Below, one piece after another: positions 25,909 through 33,420 of a stretch of DNA of 64,000 nt (position 1 is the stretch's first letter; each line of letters begins with the position of its first letter). The stretch is from HKST-UBA178 sp965223815 (GTDB taxonomy: Bacteria; Pseudomonadota; Gammaproteobacteria; Chromatiales; Chromatiaceae): positions 2,666,001 through 2,730,000 of the forward strand of contig OZ245019.1 in the NCBI GenBank assembly GCA_965223815.1, in the 5' to 3' direction. Both the position numbers and the translations under genes were made by a program. The notes beneath the pieces are model-generated. The model had not been told where the DNA came from and ran no database searches. It saw only the letters and a program-made list of their open reading frames with translations.

Positions 25909-26535
25909 CTATACCTGCTCCAAAGTGGATGCGTCCCCTTTGCCTTGTCTGAGCACTATCGGGGTCTCCTGCTCCATGTCTATTACGGTGGTAGGCTCCA
26001 TGCCGCAGTAACCGCCATCGATTATGAGATCTACTGCATGACCCAACAGTGCCCGCATTTCATAAGGATCCGTCATGGGATCGTCTTCTCCCGGCATGAT
26101 GAGTGTGGAGCTCATCAGGGGTTCACCCAGCTCCTCTAAAAGCGTCTGGGTGATCTTGTTGTCGGGCACCCTGATTCCTATGGTTTTGCGGCGAGGATTC
26201 TGCAATCGCCGCGGCACCTGCTTGGTAGCCCGGTGTATGAATGTGTAAGGGCCGGGGGTAAGATTTTTCAGGATCCTATAGTGCTGATTGCCCACCTTTG
26301 CGTAGCTGGCAATCTCGGATAAATCACGGCAAACCAGAGTGAAATTATGCTTATCATCCAGTTTCCTTAACCGTCGAATCCGTTCCATTGCTCCCTTGTC
26401 ACCGATCTGGCAACCGAAGGCGTAACTTGAATCCGTGGGATAAATGACCAATCCACCAGCGTGAATAATTCCGACCGCCTGCCTTATCAGCCTGATCTGC
26501 GGATTGACCGGGTGGATCTGAAAAAACTGGGACAT
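25909..26535 (-). CDS. yciO: YciO-type Sua5/YrdC domain protein
   Basis: A 208-residue protein of the L-threonylcarbamoyladenylate synthase fold. The long frame starts at 26805, but the ATG at 26535 gives the family start MSQFFQIHPVNPQ and avoids overlap with the upstream gene. The nucleotide-binding segment GLVIYPTDSSYAFGC and the GPYTFIHRATKQVPRR segment are visible. YciO paralogues resemble TsaC but in E. coli have much weaker threonylcarbamoyl-AMP activity, so a role in tRNA t6A synthesis is uncertain. Confidence 0.92.
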   Translation of the reverse strand: MSQFFQIHPVNPQIRLIRQAVGIIHAGGLVIYPTDSSYAFGCQIGDKGAMERIRRLRKLDDKHNFTLVCRDLSEIASYAKVGNQHYRILKNLTPGPYTFIHRATKQVPRRLQNPRRKTIGIRVPDNKITQTLLEELGEPLMSSTLIMPGEDDPMTDPYEMRALLGHAVDLIIDGGYCGMEPTTVIDMEQETPIVLRQGKGDASTLEQV

Positions 26536-26581
26536 AGTACGCCACTGAAAAACCGGAAACCAAACCCGCAATGATAACCGA

Positions 26582-27439
26582 TCAGACTTCTGTGTTGGAG
26601 ATTGTTGGCCCCCACTCTTCCCAAATCGGTTGGCAGATCGAAGGAAGCTCTGGCAGTCTACCCAGCTCAAGCCACTGATGCGCGGGACCGTGGAAATCGG
26701 AGCCGGCAGATGCCAGCAGCCCAAAATCATTGGCATACCTCGACATTTTGATGATGTCTTCCCGGCTGTGGCTTCCGGATACCACCTCCAGGCCCACTCC
26801 TCCACTCCCGGTGAATTCGCTCAACAATCTGCGCAACTTACTGCGTGTGAAAGAGTAGCGGGCGGGATGTGCAACTACTACCTGCCCCTTCGCAGCCTGA
26901 ACCCAGGCAACCGCCTCCTCCAGAGATGCCCAGTCCCCGGCGACATACCCCGGCTTGCCGCGCACCAGATAGTGTTTGAATACTTTTCTCAGATTGGGGA
27001 CAACGCCCTTCTGCACCAGATAACGTGCAAAGTGGGTACGAGCGATCAAGTTGCCCCCGGAAAGTGCTTTCGCTCCCTCGTAAGCCCCGCTGATACCTGC
27101 CTTGTCGAGGCGATGCCCCATCTCCCGCGCCCGCCAACCCCGATGCTCCTGGAGTCGCTTCAAGCCCTTCTGGAGTTCGGAGCAATGGAGATCCACCCCC
27201 AATCCGAGAAGGTGAATAACCCGCCCACCCCAGGAAACCGAAATCTCGACGCCAGAGATCAATCGGATCCCACATCTCCCTGCTTGCTGCCGGGCTTCAG
27301 CGATCCCCGCTAGGGTATCGTGGTCCGTCAGCGCCAATACATTCACCCCTAGGTTGGCGGCGCGCGCTACTAACTCGGAAGGAGAAAGAGAGCCGTCGGA
27401 CGCCTTGGAATGGGCGTGGAGATCGTATTTTAATGACAT
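26582..27439 (-). CDS. rnm: PHP-domain 5'-3' exoribonuclease/3',5'-nucleotide bisphosphatase (RNase AM)
   Basis: A 285-residue metal-dependent phosphoesterase of the PHP family. The ATG at 27439 gives MSLKYDLHAHSKASDGSLSP, with the first metal-binding histidines in DLHAHS; the upstream extension is not conserved. Further metal ligands are in LALTDHDTLAG, ISGVEISV, VVAHPARY and GSDFHGP. In E. coli the orthologue (YciV/Rnm) trims 5' ends of 5S, 16S and 23S rRNA and degrades pAp. Divergent from the next gene, with 98 bases between starts. Confidence 0.94.
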   Translation of the reverse strand: MSLKYDLHAHSKASDGSLSPSELVARAANLGVNVLALTDHDTLAGIAEARQQAGRCGIRLISGVEISVSWGGRVIHLLGLGVDLHCSELQKGLKRLQEHRGWRAREMGHRLDKAGISGAYEGAKALSGGNLIARTHFARYLVQKGVVPNLRKVFKHYLVRGKPGYVAGDWASLEEAVAWVQAAKGQVVVAHPARYSFTRSKLRRLLSEFTGSGGVGLEVVSGSHSREDIIKMSRYANDFGLLASAGSDFHGPAHQWLELGRLPELPSICQPIWEEWGPTISNTEV

Positions 27440-27521
27440 CAGTCCATTGTATCCCGTCTTCACTTCAAACCTATACATTCCTTCCCGCCCCAGGGTTGCG
27501 GCAGACGAGTGACTCTACTGC

Positions 27522-27530
27522 TGATAGAAT
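27522..27530 (+). promoter_or_regulatory. Extended -10 element just before the 27538 start codon
   Basis: TGA followed by TAGAAT (27525-27530) forms an extended -10. The start site would be about 27537, at or next to the ATG at 27538, and no Shine-Dalgarno sequence is visible. A leaderless mRNA is possible. No matching -35 is seen. Confidence 0.35.
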
Positions 27531-27537
27531 CCGGCAA

Positions 27538-28302
27538 ATGGAACTACCGCCGATAGACCTTGAGTGGTTTGCAGAAAACCTGGAAGAGGTGGTGAGCGAG
27601 ATCGTCGACGCTTGGAACAGCAACGGCACGGTCGCTGCTACCGACGAAGCTCCACCCGAACTCCTGCGCCATGCCATGGCACAATTGGCGAATATCCTCG
27701 GTTCTGAAGACCCGCGAGAGAACTCGACCTCTCCCAACCATCACGAGATGGGGGCTCAGGATATTAGTGAGCTGGGAGAGTATGGGCTCACCATGCTGGG
27801 AGAGTTGGCCCTGTTGGCCACCGACTTGGGACTCAGCAATGCTGCGGAACGGTTGGAGCAAGTGGCGCTTTCGCTGGCACTGTGGGTTACAAGGCAAGGA
27901 GGGAAATTGAAATCGGCAGAGCTGGCCGTGAACGGACTCGCGCGATTGGCGAACTACAGCCGCCACCAAGCGGATTTAACAAGGTTATTCGGAGTCATGA
28001 GTGATGTGCTGGCGGCGATACCCAAGTCAGTCCGGGAGGGAGAAACTCGATCAGAGAACGAGAATGTCTACGATGTGCGACGCATCCTGCTCCTCAATCG
28101 TGCCATCGTGGCCACTCGGGCACTCTCTCCCAAGTTGATGGATTGGGCGTTCTCCGATGTGGCTCGGGAGTTACCCGATTCGGCAGCGGATTTTTTCAGC
28201 GAAGGTAAGGAACAGGTAGGTATTCAAGAATATCCACCGGAAGTAAGCGAGGTTATCGAGCGCTTCCACAGAGACTGGCCCAAGACCAGGGTGCTCCACT
28301 GA
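27538..28302 (+). CDS. Conserved hypothetical protein, 254 residues
   Basis: I cannot name the function. The ATG at 27538 (MELPPIDLEWFAENLEE) is preferred; the upstream extension resembles no protein. The product looks soluble and all-helical, with an acidic N-terminal part and long amphipathic helices at about 80-170 (LGEYGLTMLGELALLATDLG, NAAERLEQVALSLALWV) reminiscent of TPR-like or helical-repeat scaffolds. It has no signal peptide or membrane segment. It lies between rnm and yciB, both cell-envelope or RNA housekeeping genes, and such a gene is found at this place in related bacteria, by my recollection. Confidence 0.75.
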   Translation: MELPPIDLEWFAENLEEVVSEIVDAWNSNGTVAATDEAPPELLRHAMAQLANILGSEDPRENSTSPNHHEMGAQDISELGEYGLTMLGELALLATDLGLSNAAERLEQVALSLALWVTRQGGKLKSAELAVNGLARLANYSRHQADLTRLFGVMSDVLAAIPKSVREGETRSENENVYDVRRILLLNRAIVATRALSPKLMDWAFSDVARELPDSAADFFSEGKEQVGIQEYPPEVSEVIERFHRDWPKTRVLH

Positions 28303-28378
28303 AAAAGTGAAAACATCGCAATCAGATCATGTTGGCAATAACTACAAAACTAATGGTTGATCCAAACTGGTGACCTAG

Positions 28379-28930
28379 ATGAAATTTCTCCTAGATTTTT
28401 TCCCTATTCTGTTGTTTTTCGTCGCCTACCAGTTATATGACATCTATGTCGCCACCGCCGTTGCAATCGCTGGATCCTTGATACAGGTAGGTTTCGCGTG
28501 GTTGGTTCGGCGCCGGGTAGAAAAGATGCATCTGATCACTCTCGGACTGCTAGTTGTTTTTGGGGGTCTAACGCTGGCATTGCGGGATCCACTGTTTATC
28601 AAATGGAAACCTACTGTCGTGAACTGGCTATTTGCCATCGTGTTTCTGGGCAGCCAGTACGTGGGAAAGAAGAATATGGTGGCGCGCATGATGGATCACG
28701 CCGTAGACTTGCCCGCCCTTATATGGAATCGATTGAACGCAGCGTGGGCATTGTTTTTCTTCGCCTCTGGAGTAGCAAACCTCTATGTCGCCTTTAACTT
28801 TGCCGAGGAAACCTGGGTGAGCTTCAAGCTATTCGGTATGCTCGGACTCACACTGGTCTTCGTGTTGCTCCAGGCGTTCTATATTGCCCGTCACGTTCAA
28901 GACCTGAAAACCACGCAGAAGGAGCTTTGA
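28379..28930 (+). CDS. yciB: Inner-membrane protein YciB (IspZ, intracellular septation protein A)
   Basis: An integral membrane protein of 183 residues with five to six membrane segments. The start MKFLLDFFPILLFFVAYQLYDIYVATA-type N-terminus (FDFFPI-like LDFFPILLFF) and the later VKWKPTVVNWLFAIVFLGSQ-type segment (IKWKPTVVNWLFAIVF visible) define the family. In E. coli, YciB links envelope synthesis to septation and acts with DcrB. The yciI start follows its stop directly, so the two are co-translated. Confidence 0.95.
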   Translation: MKFLLDFFPILLFFVAYQLYDIYVATAVAIAGSLIQVGFAWLVRRRVEKMHLITLGLLVVFGGLTLALRDPLFIKWKPTVVNWLFAIVFLGSQYVGKKNMVARMMDHAVDLPALIWNRLNAAWALFFFASGVANLYVAFNFAEETWVSFKLFGMLGLTLVFVLLQAFYIARHVQDLKTTQKEL

Positions 28931-29230
28931 ATGTTCTACGCCATCATTGCAACAGACCGGGAAGACAGCCTTGACGCGAGGTTACAGACCCGTCCACAAC
29001 ATCTTGATCGCCTGAAGGCACTGCAGGAGGAGGGCCGCCTGTTGTTAGCGGGCCCACACCCTGCAATCGATAGTGATGAACCAGGCCCAGCAGGGTTTAG
29101 CGGCAGCCTTATCGTGGCAGAGTTTGATGATCTCGCCCAGGCTAAAGAGTGGGTCGATAACGACCCCTACACACTGGCGGGCGTCTTCTCCAGAGTGACC
29201 GTAAAACCGTTTAAAAAGGTATTGCCCTAG
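28931..29230 (+). CDS. yciI: YciI family protein
   Basis: A 99-residue protein with the YCII alpha+beta barrel fold. Visible features are the RLQTRPQHLDRLKALQEEGRLLLAGPHP segment (given here in part), the conserved RP-HLxRL histidine and the AKEWVDNDPYTLAGVF block with the conserved aspartate. The YciI catalytic role is unproven. The ATG touches the yciB stop. Confidence 0.93.
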   Translation: MFYAIIATDREDSLDARLQTRPQHLDRLKALQEEGRLLLAGPHPAIDSDEPGPAGFSGSLIVAEFDDLAQAKEWVDNDPYTLAGVFSRVTVKPFKKVLP

Positions 29231-29236
29231 GATTCT

Positions 29237-29265
29237 GCAGGCAGCGGGTTAGACCCCGCTACTGC
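29237..29265. terminator. Hairpin between convergent yciI and moaA
   Basis: GCAG (29237-29240) and AGCGGG (29243-29248) pair with CCCGCT (29255-29260) and CTGC (29262-29265). A GC-rich interrupted stem between two convergent stops, without a long T-run. Confidence 0.5.
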
Positions 29266-29267
29266 TG

Positions 29268-30248
29268 TCACCCACCGGTCATCGACATTACCCGCACCAC
29301 CTGCTGCGGGCGACTGGTGAATTCGTGACGCTCCGGCTTACGGGCGATGGCACCGGCAATTGCATCTTTCAACTCCTGATCGCTCACTCCCTGGCGCAGC
29401 ATCGGCCGCAGTGCAAGTTGGTCTTGCTGCCCCAGGCAGAGATAGAGCACACCTTCCGCTGAAAGCCTCACCCGATTGCAACTTTCGCAAAAGTGTTGCG
29501 ACATAGGTGTAATGAAACCGATTTTGAGTCGTTTACCCTTGACTCGTAGATATTTGGCAGGACCGGCCCCACGCATCTTCGATGGCTCAAACTCGAAACG
29601 CTTTTCGAGAATCTGTCGGACCTCATCGAGACTTACATAAGACTCTCTGGCGTCCCGGCCCGCCGCGCCCACAGGCATGGTCTCGATGAACCGTAAAGTG
29701 AATCGATTACGGGCGCAAAAATCGACCATATCCCCCACTTCATCGAGGTTGCGGTCACGCATAACCACCATATTGATCTTAACCGGGTGCATGCCGGCAT
29801 CCCTCGCCGCCTCAAGTCCGGCAATCACAGAATGCAGGTCACCTTGAGTTATCTCCTTGAAGCGCTGGGGATCGAGTGAGTCTAGGCTGACATTGATGCG
29901 ACTGATTCCCGCCCTTGCCAACCCTTCGGCAGTCCCAACCAGCCGGGATGCGTTGGTGCTCATCGAAAGGTCGCTGATTCCCGGCAATCGGGAAAAGCGA
30001 CCTACCATCTCGACGATGTCCTTTCGAACCAAGGGCTCCCCACCCGTTAACCGCACCTTGTCCACACCCATTTCGCTGAATACACGCACGACTCTGACAA
30101 ACTCATCCAGAGTCAGGTATTTTTCGAAATCGGTAAATCCCTTGAATCCTTTTGGAATACAGTAGAAACAGCGAAAATCACAGCGGTCGGTTACGGACAG
30201 CCGAAGGTACTCTATACTGCGTCCAAAGGGATCAACCAAACGATTCAT
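29268..30248 (-). CDS. moaA: GTP 3',8-cyclase MoaA
   Basis: Radical-SAM enzyme for the first step of molybdopterin synthesis; 326 residues. The N-terminal cluster cysteines are C23, C27 and C30 in CDFRCFYC. The C-terminal substrate-binding cluster lies in CESCNRVRLSAEGVLYLC. The protein ends in Gly-Gly, needed for activity in this family. GAGAAGG precedes the ATG. It follows the nap operon, whose NapA needs the cofactor, but a terminator lies between them. Other moa genes are not in the window. Confidence 0.97.
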   Translation of the reverse strand: MNRLVDPFGRSIEYLRLSVTDRCDFRCFYCIPKGFKGFTDFEKYLTLDEFVRVVRVFSEMGVDKVRLTGGEPLVRKDIVEMVGRFSRLPGISDLSMSTNASRLVGTAEGLARAGISRINVSLDSLDPQRFKEITQGDLHSVIAGLEAARDAGMHPVKINMVVMRDRNLDEVGDMVDFCARNRFTLRFIETMPVGAAGRDARESYVSLDEVRQILEKRFEFEPSKMRGAGPAKYLRVKGKRLKIGFITPMSQHFCESCNRVRLSAEGVLYLCLGQQDQLALRPMLRQGVSDQELKDAIAGAIARKPERHEFTSRPQQVVRVMSMTGG

Positions 30249-30306
30249 ATGAGCCTTCTCAAGGAGACGATTTGCTTATTCTTCTCCCGCCAGGAGGAAA
30301 ACACAA

Positions 30307-30332
30307 TAGCCTGGCAAAAAAACGCCAGGCTA
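30307..30332 (-). terminator. Terminator after napC
   Basis: TAGCCTGGC (30307-30315) pairs perfectly with GCCAGGCTA (30324-30332). On the minus strand the loop and the following TTGTGTTTTCC are T-rich. It should end nap transcripts before moaA. Confidence 0.75.
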
Positions 30333-30390
30333 ATGATGTTACGAATCTTGCAGCAAGGCCGCTAGATTTCGCCCCTGCCTATCACACAGA

Positions 30391-30984
30391 CTACTGTTCC
30401 GCAGTCTCCGGCGAGTTCCATGTGGGGTCGAACCCATCCGGCAGCGAATGGGCGATGCCCTTGTGACAGTCGATGCAAGTATAGGTCGGCTCTTTGCCAT
30501 CCACAGCCTCCCAATAATAGGGATCATGAGCATCCGCGGCCCGATCCTGCTGTTTTTCAAGATTCATCGAATTGAACCTATGGCAGTTGCGGCACTCCCT
30601 GGAGTCCGTACTCTTCATCGCCCGCCATACGTTTTGAGCCAGTTGAAGACGTTTAGCCTCGTACTTCTCTTCGGTATCTATGGCACCGGTCACGAAATGG
30701 TGATACAGCTCGTTGGAGGCCTGAATTTTGCGAATGATTTTATAGATCCAGGGCCTGGGTACGTGGCAATCAGGGCAAGTAGCCCTCACCCCAGTACGAT
30801 TGGTGAAATGAATCGTTTCCTGCAATTCCGCATAAGGTGTAACCTCCATTTCATGGCAGGTTATGCAGAACTCCTCCGTATTAGTCAGTTCCAGGGTCCA
30901 GTTAAAACCACCCCAAAGGGCGATACCCAGCACTATTCCAACTACCAGCACCGCGAGAGTGCCTTTTTTACCGCCCGACGTCAT
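30391..30984 (-). CDS. napC: Membrane-anchored tetraheme cytochrome c NapC
   Basis: Passes electrons from the quinol pool to NapB/NapA; about 197 residues. One N-terminal membrane anchor (about residues 8-30) precedes four CxxCH heme motifs: CITCHEM, CPDCHVP, CRNCHRF and CIDCHKG, as in the NapC/NirT family. The ATG at 30984 has AGGGG at good spacing and is chosen over a GTG one codon upstream. It is the last gene of the nap operon. Confidence 0.95.
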   Translation of the reverse strand: MTSGGKKGTLAVLVVGIVLGIALWGGFNWTLELTNTEEFCITCHEMEVTPYAELQETIHFTNRTGVRATCPDCHVPRPWIYKIIRKIQASNELYHHFVTGAIDTEEKYEAKRLQLAQNVWRAMKSTDSRECRNCHRFNSMNLEKQQDRAADAHDPYYWEAVDGKEPTYTCIDCHKGIAHSLPDGFDPTWNSPETAEQ

Positions 30985-31070
30985 CACTTTCCCCTATCTA
31001 CATCATTCACAAAGTTTAGAAAATTGGAAGAAGAGATTCCGGTCTCCCGGAATCTCACTCCCGTTCAAGT

Positions 31071-31502
31071 TTATTTGACTCCTACAAAGGAATTCTCAAC
31101 CAATGGGTCCGCGGTTACCTGCGGCGCATGACACTGATTGCAGAAATAACGGCGGCTGGAGAGCGTCTCCTCTACTTTCCCGTCCCTTGATACGTAGTGA
31201 CTATCACCTACCTTGGGTGCTTTCTTCTGCTCAAAGGTCTTTTCGCTGTGGCAGTTCATGCAGGTATTGACTTTCAGGTTAATCTCATCCTTCTCGATTT
31301 CATGGGGAATAACCGGCGGCTGTTGCTTGAAGCTGCGTTCTATTCCACCTTTGACCACCAACTGCTGCCGTTTGGCAGGCTCCTTCGACAGCTCAGGTAT
31401 TTCCTGGCCACCCCTCAGGGAGTCCACAGCTCCAGCCACAACCGCGCCCGAAAAAATAACCACCGCACAGGCGCTGATAAGGGTTGTAATCATCTTTTTC
31501 AT
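31071..31502 (-). CDS. napB: Periplasmic diheme cytochrome c NapB
   Basis: Small electron-transfer subunit of periplasmic nitrate reductase, 143 residues. A GTG upstream extends the frame, but GGAG lies just before the ATG at 31502, so this start is used. A signal peptide (hydrophobic segment after MKKMITTLISACAVVIF-type N-terminus) is followed by the DSLRGG segment and two heme motifs, CMNCHSE and CNQCHAP. The family ends with a NAPA-contacting FVGVK tail, seen here. Confidence 0.95.
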   Translation of the reverse strand: MKKMITTLISACAVVIFSGAVVAGAVDSLRGGQEIPELSKEPAKRQQLVVKGGIERSFKQQPPVIPHEIEKDEINLKVNTCMNCHSEKTFEQKKAPKVGDSHYVSRDGKVEETLSSRRYFCNQCHAPQVTADPLVENSFVGVK

Positions 31503-31546
31503 ATCTTTCTCCGTCTTCACGCTTTCTGGATTACCGTCAATAGTTA

Positions 31547-32467
31547 CTATGCCGCATCAACGAATAGTTGCTTGTCCGTCGCCGCAGCTGCAGATTGGTT
31601 TTTCGAGTCTTCACTGGCAAATCGGCTTCCGAAACGGAAGACCTCTTCCGCGCATACATCAATACAACGCCCACAGTTGGTGCAGTTGGGAGAGAGGATA
31701 ACCGGGCCGATTCCCCGCTTTTTCCCGTAGAGCGCTGGTCGTATCACCTGCTGTTCGGGGCACACTTCAAAGCAATCCATACAGTCATCGCACTTGTCCC
31801 TACCGTCCGCCACTACCCTGACCAAGCTCTTATGCCCCAACAGGCTATAAAAAGCGCCCACTGGGCAAATCCTTCCGCACCAGCCATCTTTGGAGACGAA
31901 GATATCGAATACAAAGATGGCCACCAGAACCACCCAGGCCAGCCCTAATCCGAACACGATTCCGCGAAAGGTAATCGAAACCGGATTAAAGAGTTCCCAG
32001 ACGATAGTGCCTGTCAGCAAGGGAAAGATCAGTGTGAGGGCCAGCATCCAGTAGCGAGCAGAACGATCAATCAGGGTACTGGATTTAATTCCCAGCCACC
32101 TGCGTGTGCAACAGGCCGCGTCGCTCACCAGATTCACCGGACAAACCCAGGAACAGAACACCCGCCCACCGATCAATGCATAGAAGAGAATCACAATCAC
32201 GACACCGATGAGCGCCTCTTTGTGGGGTTCGACTCCCGCCAACACAGACTGAAGGAGAACATGCGGGTCGCTGAGTGGCAGAAAGCTCAGGGTCTCGCTG
32301 AAGGCGAGATTACCCTTCACGATCCATAGACCGGCAACCGGCCCGGCCAGAAAAAGCGCCAGGATACCCAGTTGACTGGTACGCCTGAGGATCAGCCACC
32401 TGTGTGAGCGAATCCACCCCTTTTTCTCGGTTGCTTCCACGCCAGGTCTCGGACGAGTGGTCATCAT
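31547..32467 (-). CDS. napH: Quinol dehydrogenase membrane component NapH
   Basis: An inner-membrane iron-sulfur protein of 306 residues with about four membrane segments. Two CxxxCP motifs (CSWVCP, CGRICP) face the cytoplasm. The C-terminal part carries two [4Fe-4S] ferredoxin motifs, CDDCMDCFEVCP and CTNCGRCIDVC. With NapG it forms a second quinol-oxidising route into Nap. Its ATG overlaps the napG stop. Confidence 0.96.
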   Translation of the reverse strand: MMTTRPRPGVEATEKKGWIRSHRWLILRRTSQLGILALFLAGPVAGLWIVKGNLAFSETLSFLPLSDPHVLLQSVLAGVEPHKEALIGVVIVILFYALIGGRVFCSWVCPVNLVSDAACCTRRWLGIKSSTLIDRSARYWMLALTLIFPLLTGTIVWELFNPVSITFRGIVFGLGLAWVVLVAIFVFDIFVSKDGWCGRICPVGAFYSLLGHKSLVRVVADGRDKCDDCMDCFEVCPEQQVIRPALYGKKRGIGPVILSPNCTNCGRCIDVCAEEVFRFGSRFASEDSKNQSAAAATDKQLFVDAA

Positions 32468-33330
32468 TCGTCTCCGAAGCCCTTGTTCAGTGTATCCAGC
32501 GGGTTTGTGGAGACAGGCAACTCCTGCTGTGGATCAGCATCGAGAATCAACCCCTCCCCTTGCAGGTCGTAGCGTACGCCTTCTGGAAGATTGAACCTGT
32601 GCTCGGCATCCGGAGCCACTAGTGCTCTTCCCGCCTTGTCTTTCTCCTCCCAACCGAGACGATAGTGCTTACCCAGCTCGCCCTTGGCCAAATGCTTCGG
32701 AAACACCTTAATTGCAGCTTCTTCCAGTATGCACGCCTTTTCGCAAAGGCCGCAGCCGGTGCAAGCATCGGAATGCACTACCGGTATGAACAAGGCATGC
32801 TTTCCCGAACGATTATTGTGCTGATAGTCCAGCGTGATCGCCTCGCCCCGTATGGGGCAAATGTTGAAGCACACCTCGCAACGCAATCCCAAAAAGGCAA
32901 TGCATGTCTCCTGATCCACCACCACGGCAAGCCCCATGCGGGCCTCGTTGATATCCGTAAGCCCGTGATCCAGCGCATTGGTAGGGCAAGCAGGTATGCA
33001 GGGGATATCCTCACACATTTCACAAGGACCGGTCCTGGCCTCAAAATAGGGCGTTCCGGCAGGTACTTCGTCACCGATTTGTCCAAGCTTCAGGATGTCG
33101 TATGGACAATCCCTGACACACATGCCACAGCGGATACAGGCCCCAAGAAAATCCTCTTCGGGGATTGCACCGGGCGGCCGAATCGCCATAGCAGGAAGAG
33201 ATGAGGCCTGCCGAGAGTACATGGCTAGCCCCGCTCCAACGAGACCGACACCGCACGCGGTTCTGAGCAAATTACCCAGAAACTGCCTGCGATTGACGCC
33301 CTTCCGCTTTTCTGTACCCGATACCGCCAT
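32464..33330 (-). CDS. napG: Ferredoxin-type protein NapG
   Basis: A periplasmic iron-sulfur partner of NapH, 288 residues. The twin-arginine signal (NRRQFLGN) lies at about residues 13-20. Four [4Fe-4S] clusters are predicted from CIRCGMCVRDCP, CEMCEDIPCIPACP, CEVCFNICP and CTGCGLCEKAC. It may take electrons from menaquinol or ubiquinol by way of NapH to NapC or NapB. napG starts 90 bases after napA. Confidence 0.96.
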   Translation of the reverse strand: MAVSGTEKRKGVNRRQFLGNLLRTACGVGLVGAGLAMYSRQASSLPAMAIRPPGAIPEEDFLGACIRCGMCVRDCPYDILKLGQIGDEVPAGTPYFEARTGPCEMCEDIPCIPACPTNALDHGLTDINEARMGLAVVVDQETCIAFLGLRCEVCFNICPIRGEAITLDYQHNNRSGKHALFIPVVHSDACTGCGLCEKACILEEAAIKVFPKHLAKGELGKHYRLGWEEKDKAGRALVAPDAEHRFNLPEGVRYDLQGEGLILDADPQQELPVSTNPLDTLNKGFGDE

Positions 33331-33420
33331 TTCGCTGCCGCTCTAAACCGCCTCTGCGCTCTTTGTCTCCCAATCTGCCGCCCACCGGCCCGGTAATCTC
33401 CGGACCGATGGGTTCTGCAT

